Made by a program: the position numbers and the translations under genes
Origin: Terasakiella magnetica
GTDB lineage: Bacteria > Pseudomonadota > Alphaproteobacteria > Rhodospirillales > Magnetospirillaceae
Assembly: GCA_902729415.1 (NCBI GenBank)
Contig: CACVCF010000168.1
Location: forward strand, 1 to 64,000
Length of the DNA: 64,000 bases
Direction of reading: 5' to 3'
Shown: positions 29,101 through 37,948 of the stretch, piece by piece
Layout: every line of letters begins with the position of its first letter
Numbering within the stretch: position 1 is the stretch's first letter
The notes under the pieces: generated by a model
What the model saw: the letters and a program-made list of their open reading frames with translations, nothing else
Told to the model about the DNA's origin: nothing
Database searches by the model: none

Positions 29101-31797
29101 CTAGCCCTCAATGACCTTGATCAGGGTCGTCGTGTTCCTGCCATCACAATGCATATATTCAGTTCCATCCATGAATTCCTTCACCAGGAAAACTCCCAGG
29201 CCGCCGATGGGACGATCATCGACCCCGAGGTCCAGGTCCGGTTCAGGGGCTTCGATGAATGGATTGTATTCTTTGGCGCCATCAATGATCTCGGTGCGGA
29301 ACTCGTGACCATCAAAGGAAAAGCTTACCACGATATCGTGCTGCCCATCGTCCTCATATCCGTAGGATATGATATTCGTAATAAGCTCGTCCAAGCACAC
29401 ATTGGTATTAAAAGCCAGCTTCTCGGGCAAGGCATGCTTCTCGATGAATTCATCGACCACTTTGGCCAGACGCTCCAACTCGGCGACATCATTAGTGATG
29501 ACGACCTCGACCCGGTCGGGCAGCCCGGCCCGAACAATGGGTCGGGCGGGCGCGGTCTTCGGCACCTCAAATGCCGGGGTCTGATCCGGCAGAGACACAT
29601 CCATCTCCGTCATGCCCCCATTGGCCTGAAACCCCGTCAGTGTCAGGCGTCGCTGCGGTTCGGGCATCTCGCCCTGCTCCAGGGAGGCCCGGTCGAAGCG
29701 TAGCGTCAACATAGTGATGTCGTCAAACTGCGGTGCGGTTCCGACAAAACTTTCGACCGAACGCAGAACCTGAGCGATGACCGCTTCGGGATCGGTCTCG
29801 TCCAGTTGCCCCACTTCGGCGATCAGCCGATATTCCTCATAGAGCTGATCGGCGCAATCCTGGGCCTCGGTGACGCCGTCGGTATAGAGATGGACCACAT
29901 CGCCGGGTTCGAGGCTGAAGCTGCCGGTCTCGTATTCCAGATCCTCCATGACGCCCAGCGCCACACCCGACACGTCGCGGATGACATCAACCCGCCGGTC
30001 GCCCCGGATGATCATGGGCGGCGGGTGACCGGCGTTGCAGAACGAGACCTCGCCCGTCCTGGTGTCGAGCACCCCATAGAAGCAGGTGGCGAACAGGGTC
30101 TGGGGGTTATCGCGGGCCAACATGGTATTGACGAAGGCCATGCACTCGCCGGGAGAGGCCGACAGTGGCGCCACCGCCTTGACCAACGAACGGGTGATGG
30201 CGATGAACATGGCGGCGGGCACACCCTTGCCCGAGGCGTCGCCGATGACAAAGCCCAGATTGTGGTGGTCGATCAGGAAGAAGTCGTAAAAATCGCCTCC
30301 CACCTCTTTGGCGGGAACCATGGAGGCGTGGATCTGGAATTCCCCCCGCTCGGGGAAGGGCGGAAAAACCTGGGGCAGCGAGCTCAACTGCAACTCTCGG
30401 GCAAAATCAAGCTCTTGCCGCAGGGCCGCCAACTGATCGCGGGTCCGCAAGGCTTCGCGCAGGACTTCCACATCGCGGGTGCGCTCGGCGATCAGATTTT
30501 CGAGGCTTTCATGCTGTTCGCGGATCCGCGACGACATGGTCTGGAAGGCCACCGCCAGGACATCCAGCTCGGCCTTGCCACCGTCGCCCAGCCCATTGCC
30601 ATCGGCCTCGCGGCTATTGGACAGGGCCTCGATCTGCTTGAGGTCGTCGAGAATGGCCTCCCGCGCCTCCTGCTCCAGCATTTCGGAGAGCTTGAGCATC
30701 TGGAGGCGAATGAACAGTTCCTGGCGGCGCCGCTGGCGTTCACGCCGCTCCTCCAGCAGGTCGATTTTGATGGCGTTTTCACGGAATACGCCGACGGTGC
30801 GGGCGATGCGGCCGATTTCGTCATTATCATTGCGCACGTCCAGCGTCACCGAGGTGTCGCCACGCGACAAGGCGTTCAGCACTGCGATGGCCTGATCGAG
30901 CGGATTGAACGACCGCCGCAGGTAAACCGAGAACACCGCCAGCACCAGAATAAGGAAGCCACCCACCGAGGCGATGGCCCAGACGCGGATACGCTGCTGG
31001 CGTCCCTGGGTCTCGGTGAAGTCGCGCGCGCTGACCAGGGCGCCGATGACGCGGCCATCGCCGTCATCAAGCGGGAAGACCACCACCGAATAGATACGCT
31101 CACCGTCGCGCCAGTTCTCCATCCGGCTTTTGCGCACGGTGATCTTGGACTCGAACACCGACCACAGATGCGCATTGGTGCCGTCGGCCATATGGCCGTT
31201 GCGGTCCACCAGGAAGACATCGGCGCCAGTCGAGGTCTTGAACTCGTTGAGCGGCGGTTTCAGCCCCGACAGCAAGGTGGCTATACCGGCGACGGCGCCA
31301 TCCTCACCCAGCAGCGGGATGGTAAGGGCGGCGATATATTGCTTGTCCTGATCCTGGGCGATTCCAGCGCGGGCCTTGCCCGTCTCCATGATCCGGCGGA
31401 TGGTTCCCGCGTCAGCCAGGGGCGTTTCCAGCAACGACCCCCGAGACGAGAACAGCAATTCCCCATCCAACCCGACAACCTCATAGCTGCCGATCTCACC
31501 TCGGCGGGCGATGGCTTCGGCGGTGGCGGCCATGGCTTCGCGCACCTGGGTCGGACGGCGCAGCTTGATCCCCTGGATCATCTCCCGATTGGACTGAATC
31601 AGTGGCGCGGCGGCTTCGAGACGCTGAACGGTGTTTTCCACCAACTTATCCCAGAAGATCTTCTGCCCACCCAGAGTGGCCGAAGCATAGCGCTCGTCCG
31701 CCAGTTCCTCGCTCTTGAGGCCGGCAAAGGTCAACCCCGCCACCAGCAGGGAATAGGTCAGCGAGACGATCAGCGTTACGCGCGTGCGTAGCAGCAT
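29101..31797 (-). CDS. Membrane sensor fused to SpoIIE-type phosphatase and RsbW-like kinase domain
   Basis: An 898-residue protein. Order: membrane helix (about 8-27), periplasmic sensor domain to about 270, second helix (VGGFLILVLAVFSVYL), HAMP domain, coiled coil, PP2C/SpoIIE phosphatase (about 470-710; EVGGDFYDFF, IGDASGKGVPAAMFI, LYTDGVTEA, DDITMLTL), then an HATPase_c_2 domain (about 755-895; CLDELITNIISYGY, GGLGVFLVKEF). RsbU-like and RsbW-like activities in one chain are established as an architecture; here they probably set the phosphorylation state of the adjacent STAS protein. The output target is not visible nearby. Confidence 0.9.
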   Translation of the reverse strand: MLLRTRVTLIVSLTYSLLVAGLTFAGLKSEELADERYASATLGGQKIFWDKLVENTVQRLEAAAPLIQSNREMIQGIKLRRPTQVREAMAATAEAIARRGEIGSYEVVGLDGELLFSSRGSLLETPLADAGTIRRIMETGKARAGIAQDQDKQYIAALTIPLLGEDGAVAGIATLLSGLKPPLNEFKTSTGADVFLVDRNGHMADGTNAHLWSVFESKITVRKSRMENWRDGERIYSVVVFPLDDGDGRVIGALVSARDFTETQGRQQRIRVWAIASVGGFLILVLAVFSVYLRRSFNPLDQAIAVLNALSRGDTSVTLDVRNDNDEIGRIARTVGVFRENAIKIDLLEERRERQRRRQELFIRLQMLKLSEMLEQEAREAILDDLKQIEALSNSREADGNGLGDGGKAELDVLAVAFQTMSSRIREQHESLENLIAERTRDVEVLREALRTRDQLAALRQELDFARELQLSSLPQVFPPFPERGEFQIHASMVPAKEVGGDFYDFFLIDHHNLGFVIGDASGKGVPAAMFIAITRSLVKAVAPLSASPGECMAFVNTMLARDNPQTLFATCFYGVLDTRTGEVSFCNAGHPPPMIIRGDRRVDVIRDVSGVALGVMEDLEYETGSFSLEPGDVVHLYTDGVTEAQDCADQLYEEYRLIAEVGQLDETDPEAVIAQVLRSVESFVGTAPQFDDITMLTLRFDRASLEQGEMPEPQRRLTLTGFQANGGMTEMDVSLPDQTPAFEVPKTAPARPIVRAGLPDRVEVVITNDVAELERLAKVVDEFIEKHALPEKLAFNTNVCLDELITNIISYGYEDDGQHDIVVSFSFDGHEFRTEIIDGAKEYNPFIEAPEPDLDLGVDDRPIGGLGVFLVKEFMDGTEYMHCDGRNTTTLIKVIEG

Positions 31798-31831
31798 GAC
31801 GCCCTCCGCCGGTTCAAGCCGGTTCCGCCGT

Positions 31832-32857
31832 TCATGGCCGCTTTCCTTCCGCCGGATCGATGATCTCGGCCAGTTCCAGCAGCTTCATGGGGGGGTACAG
31901 CTTCAAATGCCGCACCACCGGCATATTGATCAGGATCGACAGCCGCTTGGGGGCGTCGATGGGAATGGCTTCGGGTTTGATCTTGTGAACCAGGATCTGC
32001 TCGGCCTTATAAGCGGTCAGCTGCCCCACCGTATAGTAGCGATAGACACCGCCAAACATCGCCTTGGAGGTCACCACCGCGTTCTCGCCCACGGCGAAGG
32101 AGGGAATACCCTGCTCCAGGGCCGCGCCGGTGAGAATGTCCCGGCTGACGTTCAAGAAGGTGTCGGGTGGGATATAAAGAAAGTCGATCCCCGCCGCCTT
32201 CAGCCCCGCCACCTTGCCCGCGATGCTGGCGGCCAGGGGCTTACCGTCCACCACCTCGACCGCAGCGGAGGCGACCTCGAACCCGCTCCGGGCGCCGATG
32301 GCGGACAATTCGTCGATCGCCACCCGCGAGTTCCGCTCCAACGGATTATAGACCACGCCCAGGCGGGTGATGTGGCGGTAGGACTGGATCAGATTGACCT
32401 GGGTCTCCATTGGCACCAGATAGGTCGTCCCGGTGATATTGCGCCCCGAGGATTCGAGACTGGGCACGACGCCCCCCACCGGCTGCGACACGATGGCGAA
32501 CACCGCCGGAATATCACGGATATAGGACTGGGGATCGGAGGCATCCCAACGCCCCAGCATCTCCTCGGTCACGGTGGTGCCCCAGGTGAAGACCAGATCG
32601 ACTTTAAGCTGCTTGGCCTCGGCGATGAACTCTTTCAGCTTATCCTTGTCCTGGGCGGCGTCACGGATGATCAGCTCGACCGGGATATTCTGGTTGATGA
32701 AGTAGTCCTTGAAGCCTTGGGCTGCATCCTCCCACCCCCGCCACAGCGCCATGTAGATGCGATAGGGCTTGGCCGCTGGCTCGGCGGCCACGGCGTTGCC
32801 CGCCAGCATGACAACGGCCAGCCCCAGGATGGCAAGACGGAGAAGCGCCCCCTTCAT
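31832..32857 (-). CDS. Periplasmic binding protein, ABC_sub_bind family
   Basis: A 341-residue exported protein with a signal peptide ending NAVAAEP. The fold resembles the ABC_sub_bind (TrpX-like) group: VDLVFTWGTTVTEEMLG, PAVFAIVSQPVGGVV, NITGTTYLVPMETQ, RLGVVYNPLERNS and LYIPPDTFL. Its ATG overlaps the stop of the sensor-MFS gene by ATGA. No ABC permease or ATPase is present, so it may act as a ligand-presenting protein for the membrane sensors of this operon rather than for transport. That role is inferred. Confidence 0.85.
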   Translation of the reverse strand: MKGALLRLAILGLAVVMLAGNAVAAEPAAKPYRIYMALWRGWEDAAQGFKDYFINQNIPVELIIRDAAQDKDKLKEFIAEAKQLKVDLVFTWGTTVTEEMLGRWDASDPQSYIRDIPAVFAIVSQPVGGVVPSLESSGRNITGTTYLVPMETQVNLIQSYRHITRLGVVYNPLERNSRVAIDELSAIGARSGFEVASAAVEVVDGKPLAASIAGKVAGLKAAGIDFLYIPPDTFLNVSRDILTGAALEQGIPSFAVGENAVVTSKAMFGGVYRYYTVGQLTAYKAEQILVHKIKPEAIPIDAPKRLSILINMPVVRHLKLYPPMKLLELAEIIDPAEGKRP

Positions 32858-34944
32858 TCCATCAGCTCCGCTTCGATATGGGGACCAGAACCATAGGCGA
32901 AGGACAAGACAACGAAGATCAGGCTGAGCCCCAGGGAAATGGCACCAACGGCCACAATGCTGTCGTAATAGCCGAAGAACGGCAGGAATGCCGCCGCCAG
33001 CAGCGGCCCGATGAAGCTACCCAGCCGCTCGGCAAAGCGCAGGAAGGCCAGTACGTTGGTCTGACCGATATTGCGGCACTCGGTCCAGCAGACATCGGGA
33101 ATCATCGCCAGTTGCGGCGACGCCGACAAGCCATGCGAGACTCCAAGCAACACCACGCCAAGCGCCAGCATCTGAGGGCTGTTCTCGATCAAGGGCGTGA
33201 CCAGGGCCATCCCGCCGATGACACCGCCCAGGGCCACCAGTCCTGCCTTCCATCCGGTGCGGTCAGCCAAACGCGCCGCCAAGGGCGACAGCGTCACCAC
33301 CACTATGGGATAGATCATCATGATCCGCGCCACATCGCCAAGGTCAACGGCGGTATCAAGCATCAGGGTCAGCGGCAGCAGAAAGAAAAAAGCGCCGGTC
33401 AGCGCAATCTTGCTGGGAATGGCGGCAAACAGGATCAAGGCCGAAAAACGCCAATTGCGCAGCAGGCCGAGATACTGGCGCAGATGCGGCGACGAGCGCT
33501 GCTCGGACACCTGGGGGGTATCGAGCAGCCGATAGATCAGCATCCCTGCGATCACCGCCAGGACCGCCGCGACCACGAAGGTGGGGCGATAGCCCACGCG
33601 CTCGGCCAGCACGCCGCCGATACCGGTGCCGCAGATACTGGCGGTCAAGACCGCACCGACATAGACGCCCAGCCCCTGCGCCCGCCGCTCCTGCTTGGAG
33701 ATCTGAGCGATGTAGGATTGGCAGGCCATGGTCACCATGGCGTAGCCGATGGCGGTGATGCCGCGCCACAGCATGAAGTCGTAGACGCTATAGGCCCAGG
33801 CCGACAACACAAAGCCCATGGTGGCGGGAACCAAACCCATCAGAAAAATGCGGCGGCTGCCCAGACGGCTGGCCGCCAGCGCCGCCGACGGCGACACCAC
33901 CGCGATCAGCAGCATGAACAGTGCGATGGGCAGGGCCATCACCAGATCGGGCGACAGGCCAGGTATGGGCACCGATAGATCGCGGATATAAAGCGGAATG
34001 AATGAGCGCGACATTTCCTCGGCGAAGACGAACAAGAACAAGGGCAGCCGGATATCGGCAGCCTGCCGTTCGGTGATGACATCGGGCTGACCTTGACGCG
34101 AGAACCGGAACAAAAAGCGGACCCGCGCCTCGATCTCGCCGACCCGCTCCACCACGCTTTTATCGAAATGAGCAGCCTTGACCTCATCAATATAGTCTTC
34201 CAAACGGCGGAACAGGTCGTCGCAATAGCGTAGCGCCGCATTGAAGCCCGAGACGAAATGCCCCACCTCGTCGTCGGAACCGCTCCCGGATACATGGCTG
34301 AAATCGCCGCGCCGGACGCGGTCAATCACCATGCCAACCTCGCGCATGGGGCCGATCACATTGACCAGGACCACGAACAGCAAGATCTCGACCGCCACCA
34401 GCAGCGCCCCCAGGGTCACCACCGCGATATCGATCACGATCTCCATCAGACGGCCCCGGACGAAGCCATCGTCGATCCCCACATGCAGATGCCCCACCCG
34501 TCCATTTTTCCCGGAAATGGGCTGGGCAAGATCGACGAAATCGCCCAGATTGGATTTGCGCACCCGCTCGGCGTCATCGTCGAAATCGGCGACGGCATAG
34601 AACGGCTCCAGCACCTCGCGCCGAGCGCCGGTCAAGTATAAGATGCGCCCATCCCGGTTGGTCACCGCGAGATAGCGGATTTCCGGGTTGCTGCGCAGCA
34701 CCGGTGTAAAGAACTCGTCCATCCCCACCAGATGATCGACGGGAATGCCATAGCCAACCGCACGTTCGATGCTGGCGGCCAGATCGCGCCCGACGGTCTC
34801 GGCCTTCTTGTCCAGTTCCGGCACCAGTCCCTTGCTAAACTCGCCCAAGGCGTCATAGGTCAACAGCCCCACCGGCGGCACCAGCACCATGAAGGCCAGC
34901 AACAGCAAACGGACGAACAGGGGCCTGGTGCGGTCGAGTGTCAT
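32854..34944 (-). CDS. Sensor domain-HAMP-MFS transporter fusion
   Basis: A 696-residue protein with an unusual layout. Residues 1-225 look like a receptor: a membrane helix, a periplasmic Cache-like domain (IRYLAVTNRDGRILYLTGA; GRVGHLHVGIDDGFV) and a second helix (VVTLGALLVAVEILLFVVLV). A HAMP-like segment follows (GPMREVGMVIDRVRRGDFS). Residues about 300-696 are a twelve-helix Major Facilitator unit (GSRRIFLMGLVPATMGF, AERVGYRPTFVVA). The start at 34944 is just past the stop of the preceding sensor gene. The substrate is unknown. Confidence 0.85.
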   Translation of the reverse strand: MTLDRTRPLFVRLLLLAFMVLVPPVGLLTYDALGEFSKGLVPELDKKAETVGRDLAASIERAVGYGIPVDHLVGMDEFFTPVLRSNPEIRYLAVTNRDGRILYLTGARREVLEPFYAVADFDDDAERVRKSNLGDFVDLAQPISGKNGRVGHLHVGIDDGFVRGRLMEIVIDIAVVTLGALLVAVEILLFVVLVNVIGPMREVGMVIDRVRRGDFSHVSGSGSDDEVGHFVSGFNAALRYCDDLFRRLEDYIDEVKAAHFDKSVVERVGEIEARVRFLFRFSRQGQPDVITERQAADIRLPLFLFVFAEEMSRSFIPLYIRDLSVPIPGLSPDLVMALPIALFMLLIAVVSPSAALAASRLGSRRIFLMGLVPATMGFVLSAWAYSVYDFMLWRGITAIGYAMVTMACQSYIAQISKQERRAQGLGVYVGAVLTASICGTGIGGVLAERVGYRPTFVVAAVLAVIAGMLIYRLLDTPQVSEQRSSPHLRQYLGLLRNWRFSALILFAAIPSKIALTGAFFFLLPLTLMLDTAVDLGDVARIMMIYPIVVVTLSPLAARLADRTGWKAGLVALGGVIGGMALVTPLIENSPQMLALGVVLLGVSHGLSASPQLAMIPDVCWTECRNIGQTNVLAFLRFAERLGSFIGPLLAAAFLPFFGYYDSIVAVGAISLGLSLIFVVLSFAYGSGPHIEAELME

Positions 34945-34954
34945 GGCCGCGCCG

Positions 34955-35797
34955 TCACGCCAAACGGTCCAGGCGACCGATTTCCTCGGTGGCCTCGCGG
35001 ATATGGTCGGTGGCTTCACGGGATTTGGTGACGAATTCGGCGAAGCGTTCCTCGAACGGATCACCGCCTGCCTCCGGCACCGCCTGCCCCCCCTCCGACA
35101 GAACCGTGCCCAGGGTGCGTTCCATACTGCCCAGCTTGCGGCTGACCCGGCCGAACAAGATATAAAGCCCAGCCACCGCCAAAACCGAGAAAACGGCCAG
35201 AAGCTCGGCGGTGGTTCGGCTCAGTTGGATCAGCAATCCGCCGACCCCGTGCTCGACATAGGCCTGGGGATAGCGCAGCAAGATACCGCCCTCCACCTTA
35301 CCCAGAGTATTGACCAGAGGCAGGCCGACAATCAGCATATCGTCATCCGTGGCGCCAAAGGATTGCGCGCTGCTGGCCTTTGCCGCATCAACCAGGCCGC
35401 TGCCGACGAAGGTGCCGATGGCGCCCCGGTCGGTGTCAAACAGCACCTCACCCTGAGCATCATAAACCTGGATGGATAGAATCTGGGAATCGCGGGCTTT
35501 CTCGCGCTCGATGATCTCTTGGACCTGGCGTAGCTGTCGTAGCGCCAACCCCAGATTGAGACTGTCTTCAACCTTCTTCTTGACGGTGAAGACCACAAAG
35601 CTGTAACGCGACTGCACCAGTGACGAATAGACGCTCTCGAACTTGTAATAAGCAAAAAAGGCGGCAAGCAGCAGGGTGAAGACCAAGATGGAGACCAGGG
35701 CCAGAGAGACCTTGCGCGCGAGCGACCCCCTAACCGACCGAGCGGACGGCAGGCCGAGAAAGCCGGCAGCAAGACTGGTCTGCCCATCCTGTCTCAA
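34955..35797 (-). CDS. Membrane sensor protein with periplasmic Cache-like domain, no output domain
   Basis: About 280 residues: a basic N-terminus, a membrane helix (VSLALVSILVFTLLLAAFFAY), a periplasmic domain (ILSIQVYDAQGEVLFDTDRG; MLIVGLPLVNTLGKVEGGILL), a second helix (LLAVFSVLAVAGLYILFG) and a short cytoplasmic helical tail. No kinase, GGDEF or methyl-accepting domain follows. TTG at 35797 is chosen because AGAAGGGG lies eight bases upstream and the predicted transcript start is near 35850; the frame remains open to 35842. It heads the operon. Confidence 0.72.
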   Translation of the reverse strand: MRQDGQTSLAAGFLGLPSARSVRGSLARKVSLALVSILVFTLLLAAFFAYYKFESVYSSLVQSRYSFVVFTVKKKVEDSLNLGLALRQLRQVQEIIEREKARDSQILSIQVYDAQGEVLFDTDRGAIGTFVGSGLVDAAKASSAQSFGATDDDMLIVGLPLVNTLGKVEGGILLRYPQAYVEHGVGGLLIQLSRTTAELLAVFSVLAVAGLYILFGRVSRKLGSMERTLGTVLSEGGQAVPEAGGDPFEERFAEFVTKSREATDHIREATEEIGRLDRLA

Positions 35798-35856
35798 AAG
35801 CCCCGCCCCTTCTTCCAGAATTCGGCAGATTTTCGCCGACAAACCATCTATGTCAG

Positions 35857-35885
35857 CTTATAGGATATTTGCGGACTATGTCCAA
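35857..35885 (-). promoter_or_regulatory. Sigma-70-like promoter for the sensor/partner-switching operon
   Basis: On the minus strand, TTGGAC (35885-35880) and TATAAG (35862-35857) are separated by 17 bases, close to the housekeeping consensus. The start of transcription would fall near 35850, just ahead of the sensor gene and divergent from murI. Confidence 0.5.
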
Positions 35886-35969
35886 GTCTCCAAAAGGATA
35901 AGCTCTCGCCATAACCACAAAGCTTCCACGAGCTCTTCAGTCCTGAGCTGATACGGATACGTACATTCC

Positions 35970-36827
35970 ATGAGTTCTGCCAGTAGGCATACAGTGTTCA
36001 CCCCATCCGTTGCTGTAACGCCGCACCTCCCTATCGGTATTTTTGATTCCGGGATCGGTGGCTTGACCGTGGCCGCCGCCATTCGGCGCGCGCTTCCGGC
36101 GGAGCGATTGCTTTATCTCGGCGATGTCGCACGGCAGCCCTATGGCACCAAATCTCCCCAGACGGTGATCCGTTATGCCGTCAAAGCCGCTGATTTCCTG
36201 GTTGGACGCGGAATCAAGGCCCTGGTGGTGGCCTGCAATACCGCCTCGGCGGTGGCACTGGAGGCCATCTCGGCCCGCCACCCTGGCCTGACGGTTCTCG
36301 GCGTCGTCGAGGCTGGGGCCGCAGGGGCCGCTCGCGCCTCGGTCTCGGGCCGGATTTTTGTCGCCGCCACCGAGGGAACCTGCCGCTCGCAAGCCTATGA
36401 ACGTGCCATCGCCAAGCGGCGGGACGGCACCCGCATCACCTGCATTCCGTGCCCGCTGTTCGTGGCCCTGGCCGAGGAAGGCCTGACCGACGGCCCCATC
36501 GTGGAAAGCGTGGCACGGCACTATCTTTCCCCCCTGTTCGATGGCAAGGACGGCGGCGATTGCCTGGTGCTGGGCTGCACCCACTTCCCGCTTCTCGCCC
36601 CGGCCCTGGCCCGCCTTGCCGGTCCCGGCGTAAAGCTGGTCGACTGCGCCGAAGCCACCGCCTCCCTGCTGGTGGATGCCCTGAGCGGCAACCGCGCACC
36701 CGAAGGCGACAGTGGCGGCCTTACCCTGGTTTCCACCGACGCACCCGACCGGTTTGCCCGCATCGCCGCCCGGCTGTTCCCTGCCATGGGACCGGCGCCG
36801 CTGGTGGAGTTGGCGGATCTTTATTAG
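35970..36827 (+). CDS. murI: Glutamate racemase
   Basis: A 285-residue enzyme that makes D-glutamate for peptidoglycan. Signatures are IGIFDSGIGGLTVAAAI, the first catalytic cysteine in VVACNTASAVAL and the second in VLGCTHFPLLAP. The first 20 residues are a nonconserved extension, so an internal start is possible, but none has a better ribosome site. Confidence 0.93.
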   Translation: MSSASRHTVFTPSVAVTPHLPIGIFDSGIGGLTVAAAIRRALPAERLLYLGDVARQPYGTKSPQTVIRYAVKAADFLVGRGIKALVVACNTASAVALEAISARHPGLTVLGVVEAGAAGAARASVSGRIFVAATEGTCRSQAYERAIAKRRDGTRITCIPCPLFVALAEEGLTDGPIVESVARHYLSPLFDGKDGGDCLVLGCTHFPLLAPALARLAGPGVKLVDCAEATASLLVDALSGNRAPEGDSGGLTLVSTDAPDRFARIAARLFPAMGPAPLVELADLY

Positions 36828-36905
36828 CGATTTCATCATCGTGTCACTTGAGCGCGCTTGCGCCGCGTCCTACCCCTACCGTACCGGAATATGGGGGAAC
36901 ACAAG

Positions 36906-37904
36906 ATGCGCATCGCTTTGGTCACCGACGCCTGGAGCCCGCAACGCAACGGAGTAGTGCGCGTCCTGACCGCCCTGACCGCAGCGCTGACCGATATGGG
37001 GCACGAAATCGGAGTGATGGAGCCCTCGGCCTTCCGCACCATCCCCTGTCCGTCCTATCCCGAGATTCCCCTGGCCCTGCTGCCGAAGTCGCGGCTGTGG
37101 TCCATGCTGGACGCGTTCAAGCCCGATTGCGTCCACCTCGCCACCGAGGGGCCGTTGGGATGGGCCGGGCGCGCTTGGTGCCGACACAAAGGCTATCCCT
37201 TCACCACCGCCTATCACACCAAGTTCCCCGAATACGTCCAGGCCCGCACCGGTCTGCCGCTGGTTGCTGCCTATGCTGTGATGCGGGCCTTTCACGGCAA
37301 AGCGGCGGCCACGCTGTGCCCGTCGCCCTCGGTCTATGACGAATTGCGCCAACGCGGCTTTTCCCAGGCGGTGGAATGGGCCCACGGCGTCGATACCGCC
37401 ACCTTTCGCCCTCAGGACAAGGATTTCTTCGACCTGCCCCGCCCCTTGTTCATGTATGTAGGCCGGGTGGCTGTGGAAAAAAATCTGCCCGCCTTTTTAT
37501 CGCTGGATCTGCCCGGAACCAAGGTGGTGGTAGGAGACGGCCCCGCCCGTGCCGGGTTGATGCGCCGTTTTCCCGACGCCCATTTCCGCATCGTCAACGG
37601 TGATGCCGAGCTGTCGCGCGCCTTTGCCGCCGGTGACGTCTTTGTCTTTCCCAGCCGTACCGACACCTTCGGTCTGGTAATGCTGGAGGCGCTGGCCTCG
37701 GGCGTGCCGGTGGCGGCCTTTCCGGTGCCCGGCCCCCTGGACGTGGTGGGAAAAGCACCGGTCGGCGTGCTGTCGGAGGATTTGGCGGCGGCGGCCCTGG
37801 CGGCGCTCCGCATCGCCCCCGAAGCCTGCCGAACCCACGCCTGCGGCTTTTCCTGGCACAATGTCGCCACCCAGTTCCTGGGGCAGGTACGCCGAGTCGG
37901 TTGA
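36906..37904 (+). CDS. GT4-type glycosyltransferase
   Basis: A 332-residue GT-B enzyme. The N-terminal domain starts MRIALVTDAWSPQRNGVVR and has TTAYHTKFPEYV; the C-terminal domain has LFMYVGRVAVEKNL, VVVGDGPARAGL and the donor-binding FPSRTDTFGLVMLEALASG. This resembles alpha-mannosyltransferases of the GtfA/MgtA type acting on lipids. The substrate is unknown. ATG at 36906 follows GGGGGAACAC; the longer frame upstream is unlikely. Confidence 0.88.
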   Translation: MRIALVTDAWSPQRNGVVRVLTALTAALTDMGHEIGVMEPSAFRTIPCPSYPEIPLALLPKSRLWSMLDAFKPDCVHLATEGPLGWAGRAWCRHKGYPFTTAYHTKFPEYVQARTGLPLVAAYAVMRAFHGKAAATLCPSPSVYDELRQRGFSQAVEWAHGVDTATFRPQDKDFFDLPRPLFMYVGRVAVEKNLPAFLSLDLPGTKVVVGDGPARAGLMRRFPDAHFRIVNGDAELSRAFAAGDVFVFPSRTDTFGLVMLEALASGVPVAAFPVPGPLDVVGKAPVGVLSEDLAAAALAALRIAPEACRTHACGFSWHNVATQFLGQVRRVG

Positions 37905-37948
37905 TCTTTCGCTCCGCGCAAGACAGACTGCCCGCCGCAAGGTTTATT

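Noticed and set aside
29806..31791. A 661-codon plus-strand frame opposite the SpoIIE phosphatase gene
   Set aside because: Shadow frame; the minus-strand protein has clear phosphatase, HAMP and ATPase motifs.
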